From assembly GCA_013368445.1 (NCBI GenBank), contig JAACJO010000019.1:434001-498000 (forward strand): a stretch of 64,000 nt of DNA. Direction: 5' to 3'. Under the pieces are notes generated by a model. The model did no database searches, had not been told where the DNA came from, and saw only the letters and a program-made list of their open reading frames with translations. This DNA is from Leucocoprinus leucothites (Eukaryota; Basidiomycota; Agaricomycetes; Agaricales; Agaricaceae). Positions 35,809 to 46,592 of the stretch are shown here, one piece after another; the first letter of the stretch is position 1; every line of letters begins with the position of its first letter. Made by a program: the position numbers and the translations under genes.

Positions 35809-36850
35809 TTATGTGCCTGGATCATCTAATCCTTCGAGGCCTCCTGCTGCGAATTGTTGAAGTGTGCCACCGCCCATTGCCATGGAGCAATCCTCGAAGG
35901 TAAAATAAATGGTGACATATCTATCACCCTCCCTAAGTCCAGGACCGATTGGTATTGGAATGGTAAGTGTCATTCCTGGTAGCCCACCTGCGTCTCCAGC
36001 TCCTGCATTAGCTTTTTGAGTGGCAATTTCACATCACCTGCCCATAGAATGATGACTGGAAGTTCAAGGTGTTAGGGAGGTGTGACTCGTACAAGAGGTA
36101 AGAACGGTAGTACGCACTGGAAAGACCAGCAGCGCCGCCAGCGAGCATTAATGGTGCATGTAGCTCAACACCAACCTCTCCACCATCAGCTGGGCTATCA
36201 TCTTGAGGTACATCACCACTTCTAACATACACGACACGAATAAGATCCGCAGGGTCATTCTTCCGATACTGCTGCTGCTCATTGGGTATCGTCAATACTA
36301 ATCATGGCAAATGTGGCCCCTAGCGGCCCGCGTGCGTCTCCAGCACCTGCACCCGCTTGAGTGTTTGCGGTTGCACTGTTCCTCTGACTTGTCGTGTCGG
36401 CGGTGTTGTTCCCCCAACGTTGGACGCTCTAATAAGAGGAAAGTTAGTACAAGTGGGGCGACCAGGGACAGGATTCCGAAAGATGTTGGGCCTCCCAGGG
36501 ACAAGGGGGTGGACTTCGATCAGTAAACACTTTGAAGCTGGTAGTGACAATAGCATTCGCACTGGTGTTGGTATCCTTGACCTGAGCGTCCGTACCTGTC
36601 GCGGCGGGTGCAGCTAGGAGTGCTGAGTCTGGGTCGCCTGCAGTGCCTCCCAGTGAGAATTGATTGGGGGAACAAAAATGTGAATATGAGCATCTTGAAG
36701 TGCGGTTTTCGCTGTGCACATGTCGATTTGAATATAACGCTGTTGTATCTGACCAGCTGGATGACAGTCAGACCATGCATTGTAGTACAAGAATGGAGAA
36801 GGCGGAGAGGGTGAGCAAGTTATGGACGTACCACTTAGCGAATGTACCGA
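35809..36850 (-). CDS. Unidentified spliced gene with repeated Ala/Gly-rich modules
   Basis: On the minus strand several short exons join plausibly. One (about 36,295-36,120) contains EQQQYRKNDPADLIRVVYVRSGDVPQ in part and ELHAPLMLAGGAAGLSS. An intron GTGCGT...TTCCAG follows, then SSFYGQ, a second intron ending CTAATGCAG, then GAGDAGGLPGMTLTIPIPIG and an end at 35,809 (GLDDPGT). A similar AGAGDARGPLG module lies at about 36,320-36,350, suggesting an internal duplication. Upstream exons are unclear. I do not recognise the family; exon borders are tentative. Confidence 0.4.
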
Positions 36851-36989
36851 CATTTCTTCGACAGTAAAGTCTTTTGTTGAACGGATATGATCAAGACCCC
36901 AGGAGCAAAGCCTCTAAAAAAGTTTTGCACGAGCTACCGATATCCATCACGCGTTGTACTGGGCAACTGCAATGGGCTGTCAAATATAA

Positions 36990-37290
36990 CAAACACATCG
37001 TCAGCGTCTTGTAGTCAAAGGCAAAAACAGTGGCAAAAGAGAGAAATGCACCAATAGAACAACTGTATTATGTGCCGACTTCTTCACCTTCCGCCACTGA
37101 CGCCATGTTGAGTTTTTGAGGAACGGATCGAGGAATCGCCACCAGTACTTCTTGGGACATGCTCGGTGGTGTGTTGAGAAGCTGGTCGGTAATGCCCTGA
37201 AGAGTGAGGCGACGAGAACGTCGCTTTGATGATGGTCTGTAGCCTTGTCACTGAGTGGAGGAAACAAACAAACAAGGACAATCAACGCGA
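36990..37290 (-). other. Possible exon, unidentified
   Basis: The minus-strand frame at 37,281-37,060 reads SDVLVASLFRALPTSFSTHH and KKYWWRFLDPFLKNST, which looks protein-like rather than random. Flanking splice signals are present but no confident gene model could be drawn. It could be a 5' exon of the gene at 35,809-36,850 or separate. Confidence 0.25.
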
Positions 37291-37564
37291 CATGGATCAA
37301 AATGTCACCGACATCAGCCCTAACGAGGACATTTACCAGCTGATCCGTATGTCCACTGTCTCCTAGACAAAGTAGTGCCTAGGCTTATGCATAACGAATA
37401 CAGGGCCTTGATACCCCGACGCTGTTCCCTCAGTTCTCAGACAGAGGACGACATTAGAACCTCGGCTCAGAACTCGTGTTCTCGGATGGTAAAGATATCG
37501 TTAGTGGTATATATGAACGCGCATATCGTCTTGATTAATGATAATCGATAATCCTCTACCAAGA

Positions 37565-37789
37565 TGTATCGACATGTCAGACAAAATACACGTCTCGACG
37601 GCTTTGAATTGCACCGCATTCAAAGAAGATTAACTCCGACCAAGAGGAAATCCAGCGTCCTCAGCTCTAGATCAACCTCAACTGGCACTTGATGCGGTCG
37701 ATGGCATTAAACTCGAAAGCGGAGATACTATGGACATCGACGATGACACGCCGGAATACATCAAATTGGACATGGACCCTCTACTCTAG
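37565..37789 (+). other. Possible C-terminal exon of an unidentified gene
   Basis: A plus-strand frame gives an acidic stretch ALDAVDGIKLESGD followed by DIDDDTPEYIKLDMDPLL and a stop at about 37,789. A basic stretch in another frame just upstream (RLTPTKRKSSVLS, near 37,630) may be a preceding exon. There is no recognisable domain. Confidence 0.25.
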
Positions 37790-38476
37790 GAACCTCTTGG
37801 TCAACTTCTCGTCTGCCTATCGTAGCTCCCTTCCATTCCCATTCCCCCGCCTTCAACCCCATCCCCTCCGCCAGTACCAACATGCCCCTCAGCGCCCGTC
37901 GTGTCCTTCGCACCCTCCATCACCATTAGCAAAGACAGGCGAAGACATAATCAGATGTTTCAAATCCGACTGCAATTGTCAACGTTGCAGAGGTACTGGG
38001 CTACCTCTGCTGCGGATTAATATGTTGACAGGAATTTCGCCACCGCTCATAAAAGCACCGGAAGCGTCCAAGGTGACTAGTACCTTCTACGGAGTTTGTG
38101 ATTGGTTCGACGGTGATGAAGTGCAAGGCAAAGGAGGACGAGTGTGGGATGGACACGACTGGGGATCATGAGCTATATGGGTATTGGGGCCCTTTACATG
38201 GTATGGCCTTCTAGTCCTGCATATAGGCGGTGTTCTCGGTATGAGGGTATACATCCGACCATTCTCGGGTAGCCCCTCGTAACGAGATTCTTGTAGTCTT
38301 CGAGCAGTGGTGTCCTGGCCATCTCCCCTCTTTGAATAAATCCATGTGTTAACCATCTGACCACGGGTTGGAATCCATAATGGTACAGCCGAGACGATTG
38401 TATGTTCTCTCGTCAGCTGGGTTCTTCGTCTGCAGCCACAAGGAGCTTCGAGATGCGAAGTCTTTTGTGTCAGGAA

Positions 38477-38583
38477 CTGACTGTCATGTAACGGCACACG
38501 CTGGTTTCAGGGCCCGATCGGTGGTTGTGAGCGCCAGGCCCTGTTCTTCGAGGTGCAGGGCGCTGGTGTTGGCGGGGACTGCA
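38477..38583. repeat. Segmental duplication, copy B, first part
   Basis: This aligns with 30,022-30,129 of copy A and is more GC-rich. It is followed by the hAT-like insertion, after which the alignment resumes at 39,773. Confidence 0.7.
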
Positions 38584-39764
38584 AGGACCCCCCTTAATTA
38601 GGCGCTAGGCCTGATCAAAAACGGATAAAAATTGGGCGATTTCGAAAAATGCCCCATGTATTTCCGGATAAAAATTGAGGGTTTGGGGCAAAACGCCTAA
38701 TAAGCGCTTGCGGATAAAAACTAGCAGTCCGAGGGGAGGTCTGATAAACGCATGCGGATAAACTTTCCACTTTCAGCTGACCCTACCCAGGTTACAATAT
38801 ATTCCCAGGGTACTAAGACCCCCAGGTGTCAGTAAATAAATTTGTAAGAGGCTTTAGTGTATTGATGCCCAAGGATGGCTGAAAATTGAAAGTCAACCTT
38901 TGAGGGTTGAACAATTTGCCTCACATTTCGATCCATAAAGGACTTCTTCCCCGAATCTGAGAGAAAGCTTCCGGAGGTGATGGAAGCTGTCATCGAACTC
39001 CCCGACGAATCCACCACCTTTCGACAAAAATGAATGGATTGGCAAGGGCAAGAAATACCCACGAGACCCCGTCGACGTAAAAACTGGAGTTCAGCACTAC
39101 TGCAAGACATTACGCGAAATACCCAAAGTATTTGTTTGCAAACATTTCCCTATTCCCACCTTGCCTGCTAAATCCTTCCTCGAATTCCATCTTCCTGAAA
39201 TCAGGGAAGAACTTGGCAATGTTAAAGCATCGCGATGCTTCAGTCTTCGACCCCCGAACGATGATGGACATCAGGTCATGTCACCCACACTGCCTAGCAA
39301 GCAAGCATTTCTTTATTCCTTAACATATATTCCGGAATCAAACAGTACATTACTGAAGGTCAATCAAGCTGATTTTGAGGTCCCTCGGTCCCTGCAAAAT
39401 CAGACCCAAAATGTAGTTGCAGCTCTGGAGCTTTTTTGGCAGAGGATCACAAACGAGGATTGATGTCTGATAGGTTTTCTTGCAATGTCTATTTTACACC
39501 CGCAATTTGACTTACTAAATAATGCTACATGCAGACTTTAATGGCGGTCCTGCCCATGAAAACAAAGCAGAGAACTAGGGGGAAAAAAAGAAGGAAAAAA
39601 AAGGACAATTATAACTTAAGCACTTTGACCCTGAGTTCATATGCAGATAAAAATTTGGGGTCCAGGATGGCTTGGTGCCGATGCAGATAAATTTTGACCA
39701 AAAAGCATGCGGATAAAAATTCAAAATCTGGGATCAGGCCTAGCGCCTAATTAACGGGGGTCCT
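38584..39764. mobile_element. Non-autonomous hAT-like DNA transposon with 8 bp target duplication
   Basis: A 1,181 bp element with 33 bp terminal inverted repeats (AGGACCCCC...GGCCTGATC; 32 of 33 match) and an 8 bp target duplication ggactgca (38,576-38,583 and 39,765-39,772). Duplication copy A holds the empty site ggactaca at 30,122-30,129. Near both ends the motif GCGGATAAAAATT recurs in direct orientation (about 38,622, 38,662, 38,710, 38,753; then 39,643, 39,680, 39,709). No transposase is visible. An 8 bp duplication fits hAT, though the TIR is not a textbook one. Confidence 0.82.
38940..39463 (+). pseudogene. Coding-like fragment carried by the hAT-like element
   Basis: The plus strand reads SIKDFFPESERKLPEVMEAV up to about 39,030; then, after a frame change, KYPRDPVDVKTGVQHYC and, from 39,161 to 39,463, LPEIREELGNV...VVAALELFWQRITNED. 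This is protein-like and continuous across about 500 bp apart from the frame change. I do not recognise it. It could be a remnant of the transposase or a captured host gene piece. Confidence 0.4.
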
Positions 39765-39772
39765 GGACTGCA

Positions 39773-40200
39773 TACTTGCTTTCAAACTAACAAGCCAGGG
39801 AGCTAGATGAAGTGCCTCACAATATTGTAAATGATCTTTAGCTGACGTAACAACAAGAAGGTTGCCTCCTTGTGGTAGTAGAAGTCATCTCTAAGGTGGT
39901 TTTTACAGGTTCCACTGATGATTGATTCTATATTCCATAAGACTTACAGGCAGCATCTCGGCCTTTGACTCGCAATTCGGAACACTCACTGTATATTGTG
40001 CAGATGATGTCGATGGTATGAGCATTAGAACATCCAGTTTTGCCACTGACTTGCGACAACCAGTCCGAACCTGCGTTGATATGATTGAAAGGACGTCATT
40101 ACATTCTGATACAAGATGAACATGAACGTCGAGCTACCGCCTTACGACGGCCAGGGTACTTGGCTTGGCTAGCGTTTTTGCCAATGGAACGGCACAATGC
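39773..40200. repeat. Segmental duplication, copy B, second part
   Basis: This aligns with 30,130-30,442, 31,084-31,168 and 31,880-31,900 of copy A, lacking both solo LTRs found there. No gene was recognised; it may be the 3' part of the neighbouring GTPase gene family. Confidence 0.65.
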
Positions 40201-40272
40201 TTGATCTCAATGAGGTAAAATTAGTTGAGTACAGAGTCTTTCTATTCGAGACAGGGGGTCATCCTAATCAAT

Positions 40273-41030
40273 CTATTTGGTGGGCTCCGCCTTTTTTCGG
40301 CCTCTTGGATCACCGCGACATCTCCTCAAAACCCCTTGGATTGGTTTCTGGCAAGTCAGATCATTCGATTTCTCAGCAGGAGCGAGGCACTTGATCACAT
40401 CCTTCAAAGACTTCCCTTTGTTAGCCGGCTCCAGCAGCTTGTCAATGATATGTAGCGCTTCTTGTTTAGTGCCAATCGCCGTGTGATGAACACTTGCACC
40501 ATGTGCAATCAGATGTTTCCAGGGCCCTCTTTTGAGCTGCACCGTCCAACTCGCCAGGTGGTCGTCGCTATCACCCTGCGCAATCAGATCTTTCAGTGCC
40601 CTTTTTTGAGTCGTGCTTCTCTCTCCGTCATGAGAATCAAGGTTTATCTGCTCCCCATCACTCATCACGAGAAGCATGCGAGCTGCTGCCAGATCACTGC
40701 ATAGACCACCGAACATTTGAAGAACATCTAAGGGGGATTCAGCCGTAGGGTGGTCTGCGGTGGGGTGGATGTAGATGATTCCACTAATCTTGACAGTGTG
40801 CCCATACCTGCAAAACAATTATTAATACTCCTTCAAGCTGATGGTAACCGGCGCTTAACATGTTGCTGGTCAATCAATGATGGATGAGTGGGGCTCCAAC
40901 TTTGTGCCAGGAGCAAACCCTGGGCAATCCACAACTATGACTCATCTACCATCTCAAGGTGAATATAGCGGGTGGCCTGGAGCTGAGTTGGGCCCGTGGA
41001 CTGGCTCAAGCATCCGAGCATGTTCACCGG
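40273..41030 (-). pseudogene. G-domain GTPase gene fragment, duplication copy B
   Basis: The downstream minus-strand exon (40,807-40,273) contains VKISGIIYIHPTADH and LCSDLAAARMLLVMS, matching 32,441-32,036. The upstream exon (about 41,000-40,860) has VIVVDCPGFA, a better preserved G3 block than copy A, but with stops around it. The intron is GTTAAG...TTGCAG. There is a short internal duplication in the product (the KDLIAQG and KHLIAHG blocks). No Walker A motif is visible, so this is also a remnant. Confidence 0.65.
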
Positions 41031-41149
41031 GCCACTTGCTCTAGTTGGCAAATGGATAAGCTGCTCATGAGCTTGAGCATTGCTGCTTTGTTTGATGTTA
41101 ATAGTTTCACATACCTGACTCCTCCCAGGACCTGCAGCACGAGAAAATG

Positions 41150-41515
41150 AAAGACGGGGTGGGGTATTGATGCTTTAGATGGCAGAAATTACATACAAAA
41201 CAATGGCGTCATCTGCGCGCATCTGAGACGTGTTTCTGACATCTGTAGTCGGTATAAGGTGGAAGGAGGTTTTTGAAGCGGGATTCTTTACACCCTACAG
41301 CAAAACATGTTAGGATGGTTGCCACTGGGCATATCCAGGAAGAGCTCACCGACGACTCGATCCACTCAGAAAGAGCATGAGTTCTCATGTCTCATGCCTC
41401 CGCTTCAAGCAGCCGACATTGAAATCAGAGCTCTTCAGCGCTTCTACCCATGTAGACAGAGAATCTTTGCGCACTCAGGAGAAGGCCCTCCACCCGGGAG
41501 TGAGCACGAATATGT
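41150..41515 (-). pseudogene. Truncated copy of the NACHT gene 3' end
   Basis: This aligns with exons 4-6 of the NACHT gene (32,726-33,330): the WRAFPRVPKSFLS region, the intron after ...VSSV, and the last intron GTATGT...CAG followed by a short exon ending in ESGM-stop. Frame breaks are present. The similarity stops near 41,515, marking the right edge of the duplication inside the equivalent of exon 4. Confidence 0.65.
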
Positions 41516-41529
41516 ACACGGAGGTGAGA

Positions 41530-42190
41530 ACGCCCTTTAGCGATGTGCTTAAGCTTAGTCGGCTCAGCTGCCTGGGCTTCTTCGGGCTTCTTGTGCCACC
41601 TCTTTGCGGAGTGCTCCTTTTGTTTTCGAGCCGCGTTAGAGAGAGGCGTGGGAGGAGCAGGTAGTCTTCAATGGATACGGAGGTTCTTACAAAGGATGCC
41701 CCTAGTGGCAGCATGCATGCGGTGGGATCTGTCAAGGTATGAAGTCCATGTCAGCAATGCGAAGCGGTCTCATGAAGTCAGAGGTGAGCAAAGAAAGAAG
41801 TGGCGTGCCCAGCCGCTTTGCATCAGCTCGGAGTCGGCGGCTGGCCTCGGCATCCTCGAACAACGGTGCCAAAGTCGGCTCCAGCTGCCGTGCCAACTGA
41901 TTCTGAACCTTTGCCTTCGAGCCTTGCAAGGGTGCCAGAGGCAGTGGGGTAGAAAGGGCGTCAAAACAAAGGTCAGGGTACAGACGTGCCTTAATGATGA
42001 CATGATGAGTCGAAGAGGGTGGTTCTTGAGGCATTTCAAGCTCGCAAAGACGAGGCGTGTTGAATCGCACTGCGAATTTGCTGATGGGTTGCCTGAGCTG
42101 GTTGCTAGAGGGTAGAGAAGAGATCAGAGCTGCATCCGTGGGACTGCTATTTTTCTTGCGCTCATGTGTGCTTGCTGGCTCACATGACAT
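41530..42190 (-). CDS. Hypothetical protein, probably spliced
   Basis: A 152-residue minus-strand ORF (42,190-41,732) reads like a real protein: ISKFAVRFNTPRLCELEMPQ, then LEPTLAPLFEDAEASRRLR. Downstream, a basic segment (ARKQKEHSAKRWHKKPEEAQ, about 41,640-41,580) and a KLKHIAKG piece suggest a further exon ending near 41,530. It is GC-rich compared with the transposon regions. I do not recognise the family. Confidence 0.4.
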
Positions 42191-44600
42191 GCTTGGGCTT
42201 GGCGCTCGAAGCGCTATTTGTTGGGGATGATGGTTTCACTGGCAGAGGGTGGGAGGGATTCCATCTAAACCCCTTGCAGCCGCACTGATTTAGCTTGAAG
42301 CTGGGATACCGAATGCATGAGACAGTAGATAACTCACCATTTCCCAAGTGCATTACGCAAAACAGCCTGGTTTCGCGCAAATACAGACCCCAACATTCAC
42401 CACTAACGCACAAAATTGTGCATAGTACCACAAGCAAGAAGCAACTAGGCCCATTAGCCCATTAGCCCCTCGAAACCACAAGAAAAAATCCTAAAGTAAA
42501 CACCAATCCTCAGCGTCAGTCCCATTCCAAGAGCCCTAACGAACATCGCGTTTAGCCAAATACAACTCAGAGTGAGTTATGGAGGATAAAGCAGGATGCA
42601 GGAGATTGGTGGTGGGGGGAAACGGGCGATTGGTTTAGATGAAATAGGAAATCGAACTATGATTATGAGCACCCTGGGCTACAGCAGGATTGAACTATAA
42701 GATATACTAAGTGACATTGGGTGATTCTTCATGTAAGGTTGGTAACTTGTACGGTGTTCAAATGCACAACACACAACCAGCCATAATTTCACTCCAGAGA
42801 CTGCAGGATGGAACAGTGTGGCAAGTTGAGGACAGCTGACAGTAGAATTGGTGCGAAAGAGGGGAGTTCGAGGCTGCCCACTACCATGCGTTGTTCTTCC
42901 TACATAGGGATTTCGATTCATCTGGCTGAAGACACCACTCGGGCTCAATAGTGGGAGCGGATTGTTTGTCGAATGTTCTCTTCAACAAGAATACATCAGC
43001 AAGCGTCAACCTCACATTGAATATATCTAATCAACGAAACAAGGACCCGGTATGTCGAGACACCTACTAACTGCAAGAGGAGCACTCTGGACCAAAAAAC
43101 ATTTGCAGCCTGTGCTTAACATTTCTCGCTGTGTATGTACTGCATAGCACGGGTGGTACTGACTGCCTGACGTGTATGTGGCCTTGTGATACTATCGGGA
43201 CTGGAGTCGGTGTCAGGAAGTGATGACCATGCATGTACTCGACACAATGGCAAAGCCGTTCTCATAGCATCGTAGTTGCCACACGCGGCGTTGGGTGTCG
43301 GTTTGGCGGTCTGCATTGGTACCAGTTGGGAAATGGATGCCACACACATCCACATGAACGAGAGGAGGACAATGTAGCAGCCACGAGCCCTGAAGAAAGC
43401 AAGAAAAAGGAGATGGCAGATGAGCATTGTTGGTCGCGCTCAAGCTGACGGTGATGGGTGATCACATATGTTATTGAGGCGTGTTCTTTCGTCGCCATTG
43501 TTAGGGGTGCAGCGGTACTGCCATGGCGGTTTTCTGATATTGAGCCTCTGTGGGCTGCTCCGGAGCCGGGTTAAGGTGATGTAGGGCACTGTGGTTGTTC
43601 CTGCAATTGAACGACGGGCGGATCGCTGATACAAAAGCCTCAAGCTTCATTTGCCGCAGAAAAAAAAGGGAGATGTTGTGTTAGATGTGTCGTATGGGGT
43701 CACTTGCCACCTACCAGGTTATTCCTCCTCTCTATGTGCGGTCTTGTTAATTCTTTTTGGTTCCTTGTGTCGTTGGGCAAGTCTGCGGGTTGGGCCTTGG
43801 GGTTGTTTGCTTGACAGGTCCTTGGGCTGGTATAGGGCATTCGCATGGTCGAAACAGGATAGGGGCAAGGTGGAAGCGTCTGAGTTCAACCACATATCCT
43901 GCCGGAAGAGAACAAGTGATGGCTATAATCCTGTAAGCAAATTGGAAAGTGAAGCCTCTGGATTGGAAAGCCTACCGCAGAACGGTCATGACTTCAAGCC
44001 ATGGAGGGTTCAGAGAGGGGATGAAAGAAAGAGAAAAACTCATTCCTCAGAATGCCTCGGCACAAGCAACCAAGTGATTATCTGCTGTATGGTTAGAGAG
44101 GCGAGGTCAATGGTGGCAATCCAGATAAAATGGAGGGGGGGGATCAACTACCATGGGCAGCTTGATTATCATGGACCACTCCGAGTGGTAAGACGGCAGA
44201 GGTGATGAGCATAGGGTTTTCAAGTTCAATAAAGGGGGTGAGATTGTGATGCCATTCATCGTATCTGCAGAATGCGTCCGGTGAGATCTGAGTGAGATCG
44301 AGATATACTGCGAGGAAGGGTACTAGTATTGGTGCGGGAAGCGGCAGTGTCAAACTACCTGGCTCGCAGGCTGAGCGGTGAGGACCATAGTTGGTGGATG
44401 GGGAAAAGTTGGGAGATCAACGGAGGTCATGTCGATGTAGTGGGCAGATTTTTCACACGTGCGGGCCAGCGTCATACTCAGTAAGTCAAATATACAAAGA
44501 ACCTATCATACATCCCAGCTAACAATACGAAATTTTTGTGGTTATGAAATCGATAGGGCAAGCAAGCTACATCAACAATTGAATTCAAGATCTGTCCCCA
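42191..44600. other. Region without a supported gene
   Basis: Only short ORFs occur, including a 184-codon plus-strand ORF at 43,651-44,205 with no recognisable domain and mixed composition. No repeats, LTR ends or transposase motifs were seen. Confidence 0.5.
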
Positions 44601-44607
44601 TTCCCAA

Positions 44608-46230
44608 TTATCCCTCCACCAATGCACAAACCTTCTCATCAAGGCCATCTGCAGTTAGGATTTGTTCACCCTGCGGCACTTTTGAGGGAATGATATCGCA
44701 GATGCATTGATGAGAGGATGAGCGCTCATATGCCTCAAATGCCTCTCTTAGCTCTTCCCACATTGTTGTCAAAGCCAGGGCAGGTTTGAGTGTAAAGTCA
44801 AAGAGTTCTCTCAAAACATTGATGGGATCCACAGTGTAAGTGATTAGAAGACATTGAACCTCAGGTCTAGGGGTCGTCAATGATTATCAGGTCATGCAGA
44901 TAGGCAAAGACATGTACATGTTTTCCAGAGCAGTGGTTGAAAGCCATTGCAGAAAGATATACATCAAGCCTAGGATGGCAACAGGCAGCCCAATAGGAGC
45001 GGAGGCAGCAGTGACGAGGCTCACAAACTGAGAAATCTTGTCAATGTTCGGAGAACCGAGAGAAACATCAAAACTCATCAAGTAATATACACCAGTACAT
45101 ACGTCGAGACATCAGTTTTCGTATGAACATCTTGGACAAGATGTACCATCAGTTGCTTGAGTTTGTCAGTGTTGAGGACCTACGATGAGGACGTGAGTTG
45201 AGCAGGTGTCGCATAAAACAAAGTTAATCTGCCTCGCCCTCAAAGCTCCAACATTTGGTGATGTAGTCATGGACTTCCATGGGACAGCTGCGAAAGGTCT
45301 ATCTGAATCCAGGTACAGTACCAGTAAGGACACGGCTGTAATCTAAGATACTGTTAATGAGTGCGACGAGACTAACACTTGGGTTACATACAACTCATAC
45401 CCTTGCTTCCCAGCCGGAAATCAATGTGAATAAATGCTACTACCCCGAAAAGGTGGATGAAACCTACGTGATGCAAGCTTTGATTTTGACTGGGAGACTT
45501 GCCCATTGTGCTATCACCCACATGATCCAAACTTTTAGAATGGAGTGTCATAAAGGAGAGGTTGAGAGCATACTCTGGTTTTTACACACAGTTTCGAGCA
45601 ACTTCTCATATCCTACTCGAAAACACGACCCCCGGCCGTGGGTGCCTTTGTACAGAGCCTGATGATGGTGAAAGAAGCACCGGCAGGCCAAAGAGAAATA
45701 TACGTACCACAGACCGTGGATTCGGTCCTTCAGGGATATTCCCTGTTTGAATCGTTGCTGGATAATTCATGTACAGTCTCATAATTGGCAGCGTCTCCTG
45801 GTTCGAAGCCCTTTGACTTGTGAACAACAAGAATGAGTTGTCATAAGAGGTGTATTCTTGCTCAATATCCGATTTTCCAGGTTCCAAGTGTGAAACACTC
45901 TACAACAGAAGACCACCAGTGGTAGTTAACCCGCATTCATGCAGCATGAGAGCCTCTTACTGCATTGTTGATGCTGAATACATGGTTAATCAGCGACGAT
46001 TTCCCAACACCAGACTGATAGGCGATTAACATGGTGGTAAGAGAAGGCAGGACTGCAGGTAACTGACCCGACCGACTGACAGGATGCGGAATCTAAATCG
46101 CCTACATGAGTAGAAATGACTCGGTCCCTGAAAGCTGTACCTACCGTGCCACAGTTTTGCTGATATCATCGATTGTGGACTCGGGTTCCACATTAGCCGA
46201 GGCTGGGAGTACCGACCAACGCACTTAAGT
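44608..46230 (-). pseudogene. G-domain GTPase gene with C-terminal hydrophobic segment, probably decayed
   Basis: Minus-strand exons in order: an N-terminal piece near 46,190 (ANVEPESTIDDISKTVA), the P-loop YQSGVGKSSLINHVF at about 46,023-45,978, a GT-AG intron, then SVSHLEPGKSDIEQEYTS starting at 45,899, a middle part with unclear exons, a hydrophobic segment (GLPVAILGLMYIFLQWL, about 44,990-44,940), and a C-terminal helix-rich part VDPINVLRELFDFTLKPAL ending at 44,608. Order and motifs match agaricomycete G-domain proteins of the AIG1-like type. Stops between the last two parts and the lack of a clean DxxG block suggest decay. It is divergent from the related gene at 46,593, with about 360 bp between them. 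Confidence 0.6.
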
Positions 46231-46592
46231 CACCACTGCCCTTATATGGTTGATAGCTCAGTCACAGGATTACGATTGGTCGATAGTGACTGCTATACTT
46301 AGGTAGCGAGAAATAGAATTAACATTGACAGAGGGAATGAATGGCATGTCCGAGCCCCAAGGCAATGATTGGTTGATTGGAGAGATCACATGCCCAATTT
46401 GTGAAGAGTTGTAGGACTCATGACTATGGGTGTGATAACTATTGATTGATAGTGAGGCACCCACGACTCTTATCCCTCACCATTGGCGGATAACCGATGG
46501 GCGTGAATTCCATCCCACTGCCAAGAAAGTCATTTGGAGGCTCCTTCTTGCATAACTCACCCTTGTCTTCCTTCCCAAACCCCGTTGCTGCA

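Noticed and set aside
37565..38171. Long plus-strand ORF of 160 codons at 37,689
   Set aside because: A different frame at 37,690-37,789 looks more protein-like (acidic DIDDD region with a natural stop), so the longer ORF was not called as a gene.
43651..44205. 184-codon plus-strand ORF
   Set aside because: No domain, no splice support and no similarity to anything else in the window; ORFs of this length occur by chance in GC-richer sequence.
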